Below, in pieces: positions 51,382 to 59,525 of a DNA stretch of 64,000 bases; within the stretch, counting starts at the first letter, position 1; each line of letters begins with the position of its first letter. Location: contig JANYAR010000001.1 of the NCBI GenBank assembly GCA_025361185.1, positions 1 to 64,000 of the forward strand, in the 5' to 3' direction. The translations under genes were made by a program, and so were the position numbers. Origin of the DNA: Alphaproteobacteria bacterium. Its GTDB lineage: Bacteria > Pseudomonadota > Alphaproteobacteria > Micropepsales > Micropepsaceae. The notes below the pieces were generated by a model. It did not search any database, had not been told where the DNA came from, and saw only the letters and a program-made list of their open reading frames with translations.

Positions 51382-52473
51382 CATCTTGTGCTCGACATGA
51401 CGCGAGAAGGTGAACTCGGCCGGACGCTGCTTTGACAGGTCGATCTCCGGCGCCATCGGGCCTTCGGTCTTCACGCCGCGCATCAGGATCGGCAACATCT
51501 TGAGCGGATGTTTGATGGCGTCGGTGGCCGCCGTGCCTTCGAAGCCGCAATGCACCATGCAGTTGGCGCATTTCTCGTACTTGCCGACGCCGTATTTCTC
51601 CCACTCAGTGCCTTCCATCAGCTCCTTGAAGGTCGCGGCATAGCCTTCGCCGAGCAGGTAGCAGGGCTTCTGCCAGCCGAACACGGTGAGCAGCGGCATG
51701 GACCAGGGGGTGCATTCATAGGTCTGATTGCCGGCCAGGAAGTCCATGAACAGGCTGGAATTGGTGAATTCCCAGTCCTTGCCGCCATGGCCGCGGGCCA
51801 GAATATCGCGGAACATTTTCTTGGTGCGCTCGCGGTTGAGGAAATGCTGCTGGTCGGGCGCGCGTTCATAGGCATAGCCGGGCGACACGGTCATGCCGTC
51901 CACGCCCATCGCCATCATTTCGTCGAAGAACTTTGCGGTGCGCTCCGGGTCTGTACCATCAAAAAGGGTGCAGTTGATCTGGGTGCGGAAGCCCTTGGAC
52001 TTGGCCAGCTTGATGGCGGCAATAGCGCGGTCATAGGTGCCGTCCTGGCACACCGACTTGTCGTGCATCCCCTTGTCGCCGTCCAGATGGATGGACCAGG
52101 TGAAATTGGGATGCGGCTTGTACTGGTCGATCTTCTTGGCCAGCAGCAGCGCGTTGGTGCACAGGATGACGAACTTGTCGCGCGCGATATAGCCTTCCAC
52201 GATCTTGGCCATGTCGCGGTGGAGCAGGGGCTCGCCGCCGGCGATGGAGACGGCGGGCGCGCCGCACTCATCGATCGCATCCATGCACTGCTGATAGGCC
52301 ATGCGCTGGTTCAGGATCTCGTCGGGATAATCGATCTTGCCGCAGCCGGCGCAGGCCAGGTTGCAGCGGAACAGCGGTTCCAGCATCAGCACCAGCGGGT
52401 ACTTCTTGCCCGAGAGTTGTTTCTTGACGACATAGGCGCCGATCTTGGCGGCCTGGCGCAGCGGAAGTCCCAT
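51328..52473 (-). CDS. hpnH: adenosylhopane synthase, radical SAM protein HpnH
   Basis: 381 residues. The radical SAM cysteines are Cys37, Cys41 and Cys44 in FRCNLACAGCGK. A SPASM-like C-terminal cysteine group appears in KCANCMVHCGFEG. HpnH attaches an adenosyl group to the hopene skeleton, the first step of side-chain building, and is followed in the pathway by HpnG. It is on the minus strand, convergent with hpnG, and is preceded on its own strand by ispH with only 3 bases between the genes. Confidence 0.95.
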   Translation of the reverse strand: MGLPLRQAAKIGAYVVKKQLSGKKYPLVLMLEPLFRCNLACAGCGKIDYPDEILNQRMAYQQCMDAIDECGAPAVSIAGGEPLLHRDMAKIVEGYIARDKFVILCTNALLLAKKIDQYKPHPNFTWSIHLDGDKGMHDKSVCQDGTYDRAIAAIKLAKSKGFRTQINCTLFDGTDPERTAKFFDEMMAMGVDGMTVSPGYAYERAPDQQHFLNRERTKKMFRDILARGHGGKDWEFTNSSLFMDFLAGNQTYECTPWSMPLLTVFGWQKPCYLLGEGYAATFKELMEGTEWEKYGVGKYEKCANCMVHCGFEGTAATDAIKHPLKMLPILMRGVKTEGPMAPEIDLSKQRPAEFTFSRHVEHKMSQIKAGNSNTTEIEAAE

Positions 52474-52476
52474 GGC

Positions 52477-53400
52477 TTAAGCCCTCAACTCGGCGGGAAG
52501 CCGGAACTCGATATGTTCCTTCTTGCCGTCCATCTGTTCCACTTCCACGTCTTCGATGCGGCCCAACGCCTCGATGACATGCTTGACCAGTTCTTCCGGG
52601 GCGGATGCGCCGGCGGTCAATCCCACCACCTGCTTGCCGCGCACCCATTCGGATTTCAGTTCGCTGCCGTCATTGATCAGATAGGAAGGCACGCCTTCCT
52701 CGATGCCGATCTCGCGCAGGCGATTGGAGTTGGAACTGTTGGCCGCGCCCACAACCAGGATGACGTCGGCGATCTTGGCCAGTTCGCGCACCGAAGTCTG
52801 GCGGTTCTGGGTGGCGTAGCAGATGTCGCTGGTTTCCGGGCCGACGATATCGGAGAAGCGCTTCTTCAGCGCCACGATGATGCCCTTGGTGTCGTCGATG
52901 GAAAGCGTGGTCTGGGTGATATAGGCAACGGGTGTGGCGGGCGGAATGGTCATCTCCGCGACATCGGCTTCGTTCTGCACCAGGGTCACCGGCGCGCCGA
53001 CCTGGCCCATGGTGCCTTCCACTTCGGGATGGCCGGCATGGCCGATCAGGATCAAGGTGCGGCCATGGGCGACGTATCGCTTGCCCTGATTGTGCACCTT
53101 GGAGACCAGCGGGCAGGTGGCATCCAGCACCGGCAACCCGCGGTCCTGCGCGGTCTTCACCACCGACTGGGGCACGCCATGGGCGCTGAACACGGTGACG
53201 GCGCCCTCGGGCACTTCGTCCAGTTCCTCGACAAAGCGCGCGCCCTTGTTCTTGAGCGTGTCCACGACATGCTTGTTGTGTACGATCTCATGGCGCACAT
53301 AGACCGGCTCGCCATACTTATCGAGCGCCTTTTCCACGATATCGATGGCGCGCACGACTCCGGCACAGAAGCCGCGCGGCTGGGCAAGAATGACTCGCAT
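52477..53400 (-). CDS. ispH: 4-hydroxy-3-methylbut-2-enyl diphosphate reductase IspH
   Basis: 307 residues. The cluster-binding cysteines lie in [15 protein letters not shown] and [10 protein letters not shown], and further signature text is [10 protein letters not shown] and SSNSNRL. IspH is the last step of the MEP pathway, giving IPP and DMAPP with a 4Fe-4S cluster. Together with the divergent polyprenyl synthase gene it feeds isoprene units to hopanoid synthesis. It is the first gene of the ispH-hpnH minus-strand pair. Confidence 0.97.
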   Translation of the reverse strand: MRVILAQPRGFCAGVVRAIDIVEKALDKYGEPVYVRHEIVHNKHVVDTLKNKGARFVEELDEVPEGAVTVFSAHGVPQSVVKTAQDRGLPVLDATCPLVSKVHNQGKRYVAHGRTLILIGHAGHPEVEGTMGQVGAPVTLVQNEADVAEMTIPPATPVAYITQTTLSIDDTKGIIVALKKRFSDIVGPETSDICYATQNRQTSVRELAKIADVILVVGAANSSNSNRLREIGIEEGVPSYLINDGSELKSEWVRGKQVVGLTAGASAPEELVKHVIEALGRIEDVEVEQMDGKKEHIEFRLPAELRA

Positions 53401-53723
53401 GTCGGTCCCTGATCCGGCTCCTTCGCCCGGCTATAAGAAAATCTGGCCGCCTCCGGCCAGCTCCTATCCCGGCAAGACCCGGTATAGCGGCGCTGCAACA
53501 TAGCTATTTTCCCCTTTCGGCATAGGGGGTGCAACCCCTTACCCTGCATGGGTAACGCGCCTGGGCGGCAGGGGCTGGAAAAGGCCTGTAAAATGTATGG
53601 GGAACTGGCAGAAAAGCGGCTGGCAAGACGGGCAGTTTCGGGGCTAAAAACGATCCATGAAAGCTTGGCTTGCGGGCTGGCCGGGGGGCCAAACGGCCCC
53701 AGGCGGTCGAAAGATGGGGCGCT
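53401..53723. other. divergent intergenic region between ispH and polyprenyl synthase gene
   Basis: This 323-base gap must hold promoters for both isoprenoid genes. Its clearest structure is a pair of adjacent inverted repeats, GGGGT-GCA-ACCCC at 53526-53538 and TTACCC-TGCAT-GGGTAA at 53539-53555. Short open frames here have no family match. Confidence 0.55.
53526..53555. promoter_or_regulatory. two adjacent inverted repeats in ispH-ispA gap
   Basis: GGGGT (53526-53530) pairs with ACCCC (53534-53538); directly after it TTACCC (53539-53544) pairs with GGGTAA (53550-53555). Both are perfect. The central position in a divergent gap suggests a shared operator for isoprenoid genes. No regulator can be named. 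Confidence 0.35.
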
Positions 53724-54677
53724 ATGTCCGATAATTTGCACGGGGCGGTGAAACCGCCTCAGGGGCGAGCCGTGGATACGGTTCAGCTCCCACCTGACTA
53801 TTTGAATGGGGCCATTGCGGCTAGCGCCAAGCTGGTGGACGCCACGCTCGACGCCGTGCTGCCCCAGCCGGCAGGCAGGCAGGCCCGGGTCCAGGAGGCC
53901 ATGCGCTACGCCGTCATGGCGGGGGGCAAGCGCCTGCGGCCCTTCCTGGTGCGGCATTCGGCCCGTCTGTTTGGGGTCGATGATTCGCGGTCCTTGCGGG
54001 TAGGGGCTGCGATCGAGGCGCTGCATACTTACAGCCTGGTGCATGACGATTTGCCCTGCATGGACGATGATGATCTTCGCCGAGGCCGTCCCACCACCCA
54101 CATCGCCTTTGACGAGATGACGGCGGTCTTGGCCGGCGATGCGCTCTTGACCATCGCGTTTGAGATACTGGCCGATGCCCGCACCCATCCATCCGCCGAT
54201 GTGCGCTGCGCGCTGATTGCCAGGCTGGCGGACGCCAGCGGGCATTCGGGCATGATCGGCGGCCAGATCATCGACATGCTGGCCGATAAGAATTTCGGCG
54301 TCGACGACGTGATCGACCTGCAGCGGCGCAAGACCGGCCAGTTGTTTGAGTTCTCCTGCGAGGCCGGCCCTATCCTGGGCCAGGCGGCGGCGGATGACCG
54401 CGCCGGGCTCAAGGCCTATGCGCAGGATATAGGCGTGGTGTTCCAGATCACCGACGATCTGCTGGATGTCACCAGCACTGCCGAAAAGACCGGCAAGGCC
54501 GTGGGCAAGGATGCCGACATGGGCAAGCAAACGCTGGTGACCCTGCTGGGCGTGGAGGGCGCGCGCGCGGAAGCTCAGAAACGCGCCAGACGCGCGGTGG
54601 ACGCTTTGGGCTCCTATGCGGCGCAGGCGCCGGAACTATCGGCGCTGCCGTTCTTTTTACTGGATCGGGACAGTTGA
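53724..54677 (+). CDS. ispA: short-chain polyprenyl diphosphate synthase (farnesyl diphosphate synthase-like)
   Basis: About 317 residues from the ATG at 53724. The first aspartate-rich motif is in LVHDDLPCMDDDDLRRG and the second in FQITDDLLDVTS. GGKRLRPFLV and GQIIDMLADK are further family text. The two-residue insert in the first DDxxxxD motif is the short-chain type typical of bacterial farnesyl synthases, so it most likely makes FPP, the substrate of HpnD. Chain length is inferred, not proven. Divergent from ispH; hpnM lies 84 bases downstream. Confidence 0.9.
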   Translation: MSDNLHGAVKPPQGRAVDTVQLPPDYLNGAIAASAKLVDATLDAVLPQPAGRQARVQEAMRYAVMAGGKRLRPFLVRHSARLFGVDDSRSLRVGAAIEALHTYSLVHDDLPCMDDDDLRRGRPTTHIAFDEMTAVLAGDALLTIAFEILADARTHPSADVRCALIARLADASGHSGMIGGQIIDMLADKNFGVDDVIDLQRRKTGQLFEFSCEAGPILGQAAADDRAGLKAYAQDIGVVFQITDDLLDVTSTAEKTGKAVGKDADMGKQTLVTLLGVEGARAEAQKRARRAVDALGSYAAQAPELSALPFFLLDRDS

Positions 54678-54761
54678 TGCCCGTGAAAGGCCGGATTTTC
54701 GCCGCCTTGTTCGGGTACCATTCATATTGCCTGCCCTATACAGGGGCATAAGGAGTTTTCC

Positions 54762-55382
54762 ATGCGTCGTGTTGCGAGCTCTGTATTTCTGGCCTGGATG
54801 CTGGCGGCCGCCCCGGCCGTGGCCGTCATCGCCGCTTCGCCTGCACAGGCGCAGGCTGCTGATCCCGCAGTGGTCCAGGTGCAGGGCTTTTATGACGTTC
54901 TGGTGGCGTCCATGAAGTCGGGCGGGACGCCCAAGTCGCGCTACGAGAAATTGAAGCCGGTGGTGGATAAGGCTTTCGATCTTTCCGCCATGACCGCGAC
55001 CGCCGTGGGTCCGGGCTGGGCGGCGCTACCCGACGCCGACAAGAAGGCGCTGATCGATGCGTTCAGCCGCATGACCATCGCCAACTATGCCAAGAATTTC
55101 GATTCCTATGGCGGCGAGAAATTCACCGTGGAGCCGGCATCCATCGCGCGCGGCAACGATCATTTCGTCAAGAGCAGCATGAAGACCGCCAAGGAAACCA
55201 TCGCCTTCAACTACCGCATGCACCAGGTGGGATCGGACTGGAAGATCACGGATGTCTATCTGGCGGGCAATATCAGTCAGATGGCGCAGAAGCGGTCCGA
55301 TTTTGCCGCGTCTTTTGCCTCTGGCGGCGCGCAAGGGTTGATCAAGCAGATCAACGCGCTGACGGATAAGATGCTGAGCTAG
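54762..55382 (+). CDS. hpnM: hopanoid-associated MlaC/Ttg2D-like periplasmic protein HpnM
   Basis: 206 residues with a signal peptide (VFLAWMLAAAPAVAVIAASPAQAQA). The mature part is an MlaC/Ttg2D-like phospholipid-binding domain: VQGFYDVLVASMKSG, LKPVVDKAFDLSAMTATAVGPGWAAL and WKITDVYLAGNISQMAQKRSDF. MlaC proteins carry lipids across the periplasm. HpnM probably does the same for hopanoids with HpnN. It is convergent with hpnN across a 135-base gap that holds a strong hairpin. Confidence 0.9.
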   Translation: MRRVASSVFLAWMLAAAPAVAVIAASPAQAQAADPAVVQVQGFYDVLVASMKSGGTPKSRYEKLKPVVDKAFDLSAMTATAVGPGWAALPDADKKALIDAFSRMTIANYAKNFDSYGGEKFTVEPASIARGNDHFVKSSMKTAKETIAFNYRMHQVGSDWKITDVYLAGNISQMAQKRSDFAASFASGGAQGLIKQINALTDKMLS

Positions 55383-55474
55383 GACTGAGCCCGGCCCGCT
55401 TGGCGGGCGTTCGGCCGGAAACATGTTTCCAGAGGCTGGGATGGAGGCACTGCCGCGCGGCTTCGCCGCTTGGC

Positions 55475-55508
55475 GTTCGCCGGGCGAAACCTCCCCCGGA
55501 GGTTTCGC
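55475..55508. terminator. overlapping double hairpin between hpnM and hpnN
   Basis: Stem 2 is GCGAAACCTCC (55484-55494) with GGAGGTTTCGC (55498-55508), 11 perfect pairs around CCC. Stem 1, GTTCGCC (55475-55481) with GGCGAA (55483-55488), shares bases with it. Located between convergent genes, it should end both transcripts. The layout mirrors the element at 35171-35215. Confidence 0.6.
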
Positions 55509-55517
55509 TGATCCGGC

Positions 55518-58121
55518 TCACACCTCCGGATCGTGCATTTGCAAAGTGTGCTCCGGCGCGCCCAGCAGCGCCGGTGACAAGAACAAGGTCGTCGCCAATA
55601 CCCAGAACAGCGAAATCATCAGCAGCTCGCCCATGCTGGCGGTGCCGGGATGAACGCTCAGCCACAGCGTGCCGAAGCCCGACGCGGTGGTGGCGGCGGA
55701 GAAGATCACGGCGCGGGTGAGGCTGGAGGCCAAAAAGCAGCGCTGGCCGTGCCGCCAGGCGACCACAAAATAAATGTTGAAGGCGACGCCGATACCCAGC
55801 AGCAGCGGCAGGGCGATGACATTGGCGAAATTCAATCTAAGACCCAGCACCACACAGGTTGCCAGGGTCAAAAGGCCTGACAGCACCAGCGGCGCCAGGG
55901 TCATCAGCACGTCATGGACGCTCTTCAGCACCAGAGACAGCAGGATGATGATGACCAGGAACGACAGGATGCCGGCTTCAAGGAATGCGCCCACGATCGT
56001 CTTGCCCGATTCGCGGATGGAGATGGGTGCGCCGGTCGCCTGCGGCGCCACGCTCAGCACCTGGTCGGAAAAGGCCGACAAGGCGGCGGAATCGTTGCTG
56101 GTGTCCTTGGGGAAGACCTGGATGCGGGCGGAGCCGTCAGCCGCCACCCAGTCCGAGCGTATGTCGGCGGGCATGGTGGCGGCGGTGACGGGCGCGGCCT
56201 TCAGGGAATCGGACACCTGGCTCAGCATGGTCCTCATGCCCGGAACCGTGGCCCTGCGGGCCCGCTCCAGGGCTCCAGGACCAGCCTTGACCACGGCATC
56301 CAGCGCATCAGCCAGGCGGCGCGCATCCCTGGCGGGCTTGTCTTGGGCATTGCCGGCGGCGGCGCGCAGTTTTTCCGCGGTGCTCCTGAACACAAGGATA
56401 GACTCTGCGTCGGTGGGCCGTGCCGCGACCTCGAACGGGTTGAGAGTGGAGTCCAGAAGATTGTTGGCGTCGGCAATAAGCACTAGTTTTTCTGTCTGCT
56501 GTTCGGGCACCCAGCTGGAGAGGGTGATGGTCTGGCCCACCAGCGGTTCCTGCGCGATGCGCGTGGCGACGGCGTCGGCGACGGCCAGCGATACCGCGGG
56601 CACGTCGATGGTGTTGGGCGAGGTTATGGGATTTTTCATCAGGTCGAGCAGGGTGGAAACCGATTCCACCTTGGGACTGCGAAGATCCAGCGGATTGGAA
56701 TCGAACTTCACAAAAGCCATCAATCCCAGCGACACCGCCCCCGCCGCCACCGCGATGCGGATGACGTTGCGGCGATTGCGGGTCATGAAATCGTCGAGCC
56801 GGCCCAGGCTGCGAAAGCCGACATCCTCGTCCTCACCGGGCGGATTGAGCAACATCAACAAAGCGGGCAGCAATGTGATGGAAAGCAGGAAGGCCACGAT
56901 CATGCCGATGCCGGCCACCTTGCCCAATTCGGCAACGCCGGTGTAGGTGGTGGGCAGGAACGAGAAAAATCCTGCGGCAGTGGCGCCGGCGGCTAGCGCC
57001 AAGGGAATGCCCACGCCGCGCCCGGTAGCGGCCAGCGCGCCCGGCAGATCATCATTGCGGTGGCGTTCGCTGCGATAGCGCACCGAAAATTGGATGCCGA
57101 AGTCGACACCCAAACCGACAAAAAGCGCGATGAAGGCGATGGAGATGATGTTGAACACGCCCACCGCCTTCAGGCCTATGCCCATGGTGATGGCCAGGCC
57201 GACGAACAGGGTGACGAGGATGGCGGAGATGATCTTGAAGCTCTTCAGCGCCAGCCACAGGGTCAACAGCACGCCGCCCATCATCGCCGCCACCATCAGG
57301 CCGGCCCGGTCGGTGAGCGTGGCGAATTCCTCATCCGACAGCGGCACCGGCCCGGTCAGGCGCACCTTCACGCCACGCTCCGGCGTCAGGCCCAGGTCGC
57401 GGGCATGGGCGCGGATGGCCTCATCGGCCTCCAGCCCCGGCTCCAGGGCGTTGAAATCCAGCCTCGGTTTGACATAGATGTAGTCGCGGATTTCCTCCGG
57501 CCGGGGCGGTGCCCCGGTGATCAGGGAGCGCCAGGAGAGATAATCAGTCTTGCCATGCGCGGCGGCGTCGAAAACATCGGCAAAGCGCACCATGGGCATG
57601 TCGATGTCGGCCAGCTTGGCCTGTCCGGCGCTGACCCCCATCAGCACGGTGGAAAGATTGTTCATGATCCCGCGCAAGCTGGGATCGGCCGCCAGTCCGC
57701 CCAGGAAGGGCTGCGCCTTGATCAGTTGCTGGACCGTGTCCTGAACCTCCTTCAGGGACAGAAACAGCAGTCCGTATTGACTGAAGAAGGCGCCGCCATC
57801 GGGACGGCGGACATGGCTGAACAGCTTGGTGTCGTCTGCCAGCGCCTTGGTCAGCCGTGCGGTGGCGGATTCCGTCAGCTCCGGCGTGAGCCCGTCAACC
57901 ACCACCAAGGTCAGGTTGCTTTGTTGCGGGAAGATTGCGTCGAATTGCGCCTGGCGCATGCGCCAACCCACCTTGGCGTCGATCAGCTGCTCGCTGTCGG
58001 TGTTCATGGCGAAATTCTGATAGGTGTACCAGCCCGCGCCACCCGCCAGCAGCAGGCAAATCACGATTACGGCCGTTGGGACCCGGCAGCAAAAGGCGAC
58101 GATTCGCTCAATGACCATCAT
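55518..58121 (-). CDS. hpnN: hopanoid transporter HpnN, RND superfamily (MMPL-like)
   Basis: 867 residues. RND architecture with two sets of helices: an N-terminal helix (AVIVICLLLAGGAGWYTYQNF), a large periplasmic loop, then helices with the relay text IALFVGLGVDFGIQFSVRYRSE, a repeat of the loop, and the second set (LLLGIGVAFNIYFVVAWRHG). HpnN moves hopanoids from the inner to the outer membrane and is needed for their proper location. It is downstream of the MlaA-like lipoprotein gene on the same strand, 42 bases apart. Confidence 0.93.
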   Translation of the reverse strand: MMVIERIVAFCCRVPTAVIVICLLLAGGAGWYTYQNFAMNTDSEQLIDAKVGWRMRQAQFDAIFPQQSNLTLVVVDGLTPELTESATARLTKALADDTKLFSHVRRPDGGAFFSQYGLLFLSLKEVQDTVQQLIKAQPFLGGLAADPSLRGIMNNLSTVLMGVSAGQAKLADIDMPMVRFADVFDAAAHGKTDYLSWRSLITGAPPRPEEIRDYIYVKPRLDFNALEPGLEADEAIRAHARDLGLTPERGVKVRLTGPVPLSDEEFATLTDRAGLMVAAMMGGVLLTLWLALKSFKIISAILVTLFVGLAITMGIGLKAVGVFNIISIAFIALFVGLGVDFGIQFSVRYRSERHRNDDLPGALAATGRGVGIPLALAAGATAAGFFSFLPTTYTGVAELGKVAGIGMIVAFLLSITLLPALLMLLNPPGEDEDVGFRSLGRLDDFMTRNRRNVIRIAVAAGAVSLGLMAFVKFDSNPLDLRSPKVESVSTLLDLMKNPITSPNTIDVPAVSLAVADAVATRIAQEPLVGQTITLSSWVPEQQTEKLVLIADANNLLDSTLNPFEVAARPTDAESILVFRSTAEKLRAAAGNAQDKPARDARRLADALDAVVKAGPGALERARRATVPGMRTMLSQVSDSLKAAPVTAATMPADIRSDWVAADGSARIQVFPKDTSNDSAALSAFSDQVLSVAPQATGAPISIRESGKTIVGAFLEAGILSFLVIIILLSLVLKSVHDVLMTLAPLVLSGLLTLATCVVLGLRLNFANVIALPLLLGIGVAFNIYFVVAWRHGQRCFLASSLTRAVIFSAATTASGFGTLWLSVHPGTASMGELLMISLFWVLATTLFLSPALLGAPEHTLQMHDPEV

Positions 58122-58163
58122 GAGCCGGTTTAGAGCATTTTTGGTCCATTGTTAAAAGCCAAA

Positions 58164-58886
58164 CTAGAAATCGGGCAATTCCGCGGTCCGAACGCTGCGG
58201 TTCTCGATCAGGCGCGCCCGGCGCTCCAGATACAGGGTTCTGGTGGTGGCGTAAAAGTCCACGCTGGCGCGCTCGACATCGTGAAGGGATGCCATGTTCG
58301 CCGCCCGGTTATCCATGGACCCCAGGGTGGACTTCATCAGCCCGACATAGTTGCGGCCGTCATAGCGCACATAGCGAAGCGGCGTGGCATAGCCGTCGAG
58401 ATAGTTGCCGGCGAAATCGCGCACATCGGTGGACCCGCGAAAGGGCAGGACGAGATAAGGGCCGGCCGGCACGCCATAGGTTCCCATCGTCTCGCCGAAA
58501 TCGCGGTTGCGACCCGGCATGCCCCAATTGGTGGCGACATCGAAGATCCCTGCGACACCGATGGTACTGTTGACTAGGAAGCGTCCCGCCGCGATGCCGG
58601 CATCTTCCAGACGGACCTGCAACAGGCTGTTGGCGACGGTGACCGGACCGCCCAGATTGTCCAGCATATTGTGCAGGCCGCCGCGCACGGACCCCGGCAC
58701 GGTTTCACGATAGGCGGTGACGGCCGGCCGGCCGGCGTGGCGGTCCAGCCGCTGATTAATATCGAAGAAGAAGCGGTTTACATTTTCGAATGGGTCGGAC
58801 ATCGCTTGTGCATCCTGCTGCGGCGTGGCGCAGCCTGCCGCCACCAGCCCTAAAGCAAGAAACCCGATCACGCGGAATATTCGCAT
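58164..58886 (-). CDS. mlaA: MlaA/VacJ-family outer-membrane lipoprotein
   Basis: 240 residues. A lipoprotein signal ends in LVAAGC with Cys19 as lipidation site. Family text is SDPFENVNRFFFDINQRLDR, NNL-type helices in GGLHNMLDNLGGPVTVANSLLQ, GIAGIFD-like VAGIFDVATNWGM and YLVLPFRGSTDVRDF. MlaA forms a ring in the outer membrane that exchanges phospholipids with MlaC. Gene order mlaA-hpnN, with MlaC-like hpnM facing them, points to hopanoid or lipid traffic. The mlaFEDB part is not in the window. Confidence 0.9.
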   Translation of the reverse strand: MRIFRVIGFLALGLVAAGCATPQQDAQAMSDPFENVNRFFFDINQRLDRHAGRPAVTAYRETVPGSVRGGLHNMLDNLGGPVTVANSLLQVRLEDAGIAAGRFLVNSTIGVAGIFDVATNWGMPGRNRDFGETMGTYGVPAGPYLVLPFRGSTDVRDFAGNYLDGYATPLRYVRYDGRNYVGLMKSTLGSMDNRAANMASLHDVERASVDFYATTRTLYLERRARLIENRSVRTAELPDF

Positions 58887-59102
58887 TGCTCCACTTGGCG
58901 CCTGCTTTTTGCAGGTCGCGCAAGCCCCACCATCACGGGGGAAAGCTAATCACCCTGGACCGGGGCGCGGAAGGGGTCTTGCCGCGCCTGTTCACCTTGT
59001 TGGAAGATAAATCGGTCCAGGCGGCATTACTGGCGCGGGCGCACGCTTTCGCTTAAACATATTAAGCCTGGAATTTGTGCAGAGGCGTGTGAAAGGCAAA
59101 CG

Positions 59103-59390
59103 ATGACCCACCCTGAACTGCTGCGTCTGCGAGATAGTATCGACAATATCGATGCCGCGCTGATTCATATGCTGGCGGAGCGGTTCAGATGCACCCAGGC
59201 GGTGGGCGAGTTCAAGGCCGCCCATGACCTGCCGCCGGCCGATCCGTCGCGTGAGGCGGCGCAGATCGCGCGGCTGCGCAAGCTGGCGGAAGACGCCAAG
59301 CTGGATCCGGATTTCGCGGAGAAATTCCTCAACTTCATCGTGAAAGAAGTTATCAGACACCATGAGGCTATAGCGAAGAGCCGGGGTTAA
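59103..59390 (+). CDS. chorismate mutase, AroQ class
   Basis: 95 residues, the size of a monofunctional AroQ helical mutase. LRLRDSIDNIDAALIHMLAERFRCTQAVGEFKAAHDLPPADPSRE carries the expected arginines, lysine and glutamate that bind chorismate, and the C-terminal KFLNFIVKEVIRHHEAIAKSR completes the active site across the dimer. It rearranges chorismate to prephenate for phenylalanine and tyrosine synthesis in the cytoplasm. It is divergent from mlaA across a 216-base gap and convergent with serA. Confidence 0.9.
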   Translation: MTHPELLRLRDSIDNIDAALIHMLAERFRCTQAVGEFKAAHDLPPADPSREAAQIARLRKLAEDAKLDPDFAEKFLNFIVKEVIRHHEAIAKSRG

Positions 59391-59439
59391 GCTCGAGCGC
59401 CGCACATCGCGGCGCGACCTTCAGCTTCCGCCAGCTTTT

Positions 59440-59516
59440 CTTCCCCCTCGTGGCGAAGCCATACGAGGGGGAAGATGTCGCAGCGAAGTGTCGGCGGAGC
59501 CGACCTGAGCTGCGAC
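59440..59516. repeat. compound palindromic element between chorismate mutase and serA
   Basis: Two large hairpins stand side by side. The first is CTTCCCCCTCGT (59440-59451) with ACGAGGGGGAAG (59463-59474), 12 perfect pairs. The second has outer arms GTCGCAG (59477-59483) and CTGCGAC (59510-59516) enclosing GTCGGC (59490-59495) with GCCGAC (59499-59504). It lies between convergent genes and may act as a two-way terminator. Its size and symmetry also fit a mobile intergenic palindromic repeat. Confidence 0.6.
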
Positions 59517-59525
59517 AGATGGGGG

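Noticed and set aside
51508-53412. 634-residue plus-strand frame over hpnH and ispH
   Set aside because: It spans two well-identified genes on the other strand and has no family match.
53157-54530. 457-residue minus-strand frame across the ispH-ispA gap
   Set aside because: It crosses ispH in another frame and is antisense to the polyprenyl synthase gene; a GC artefact.
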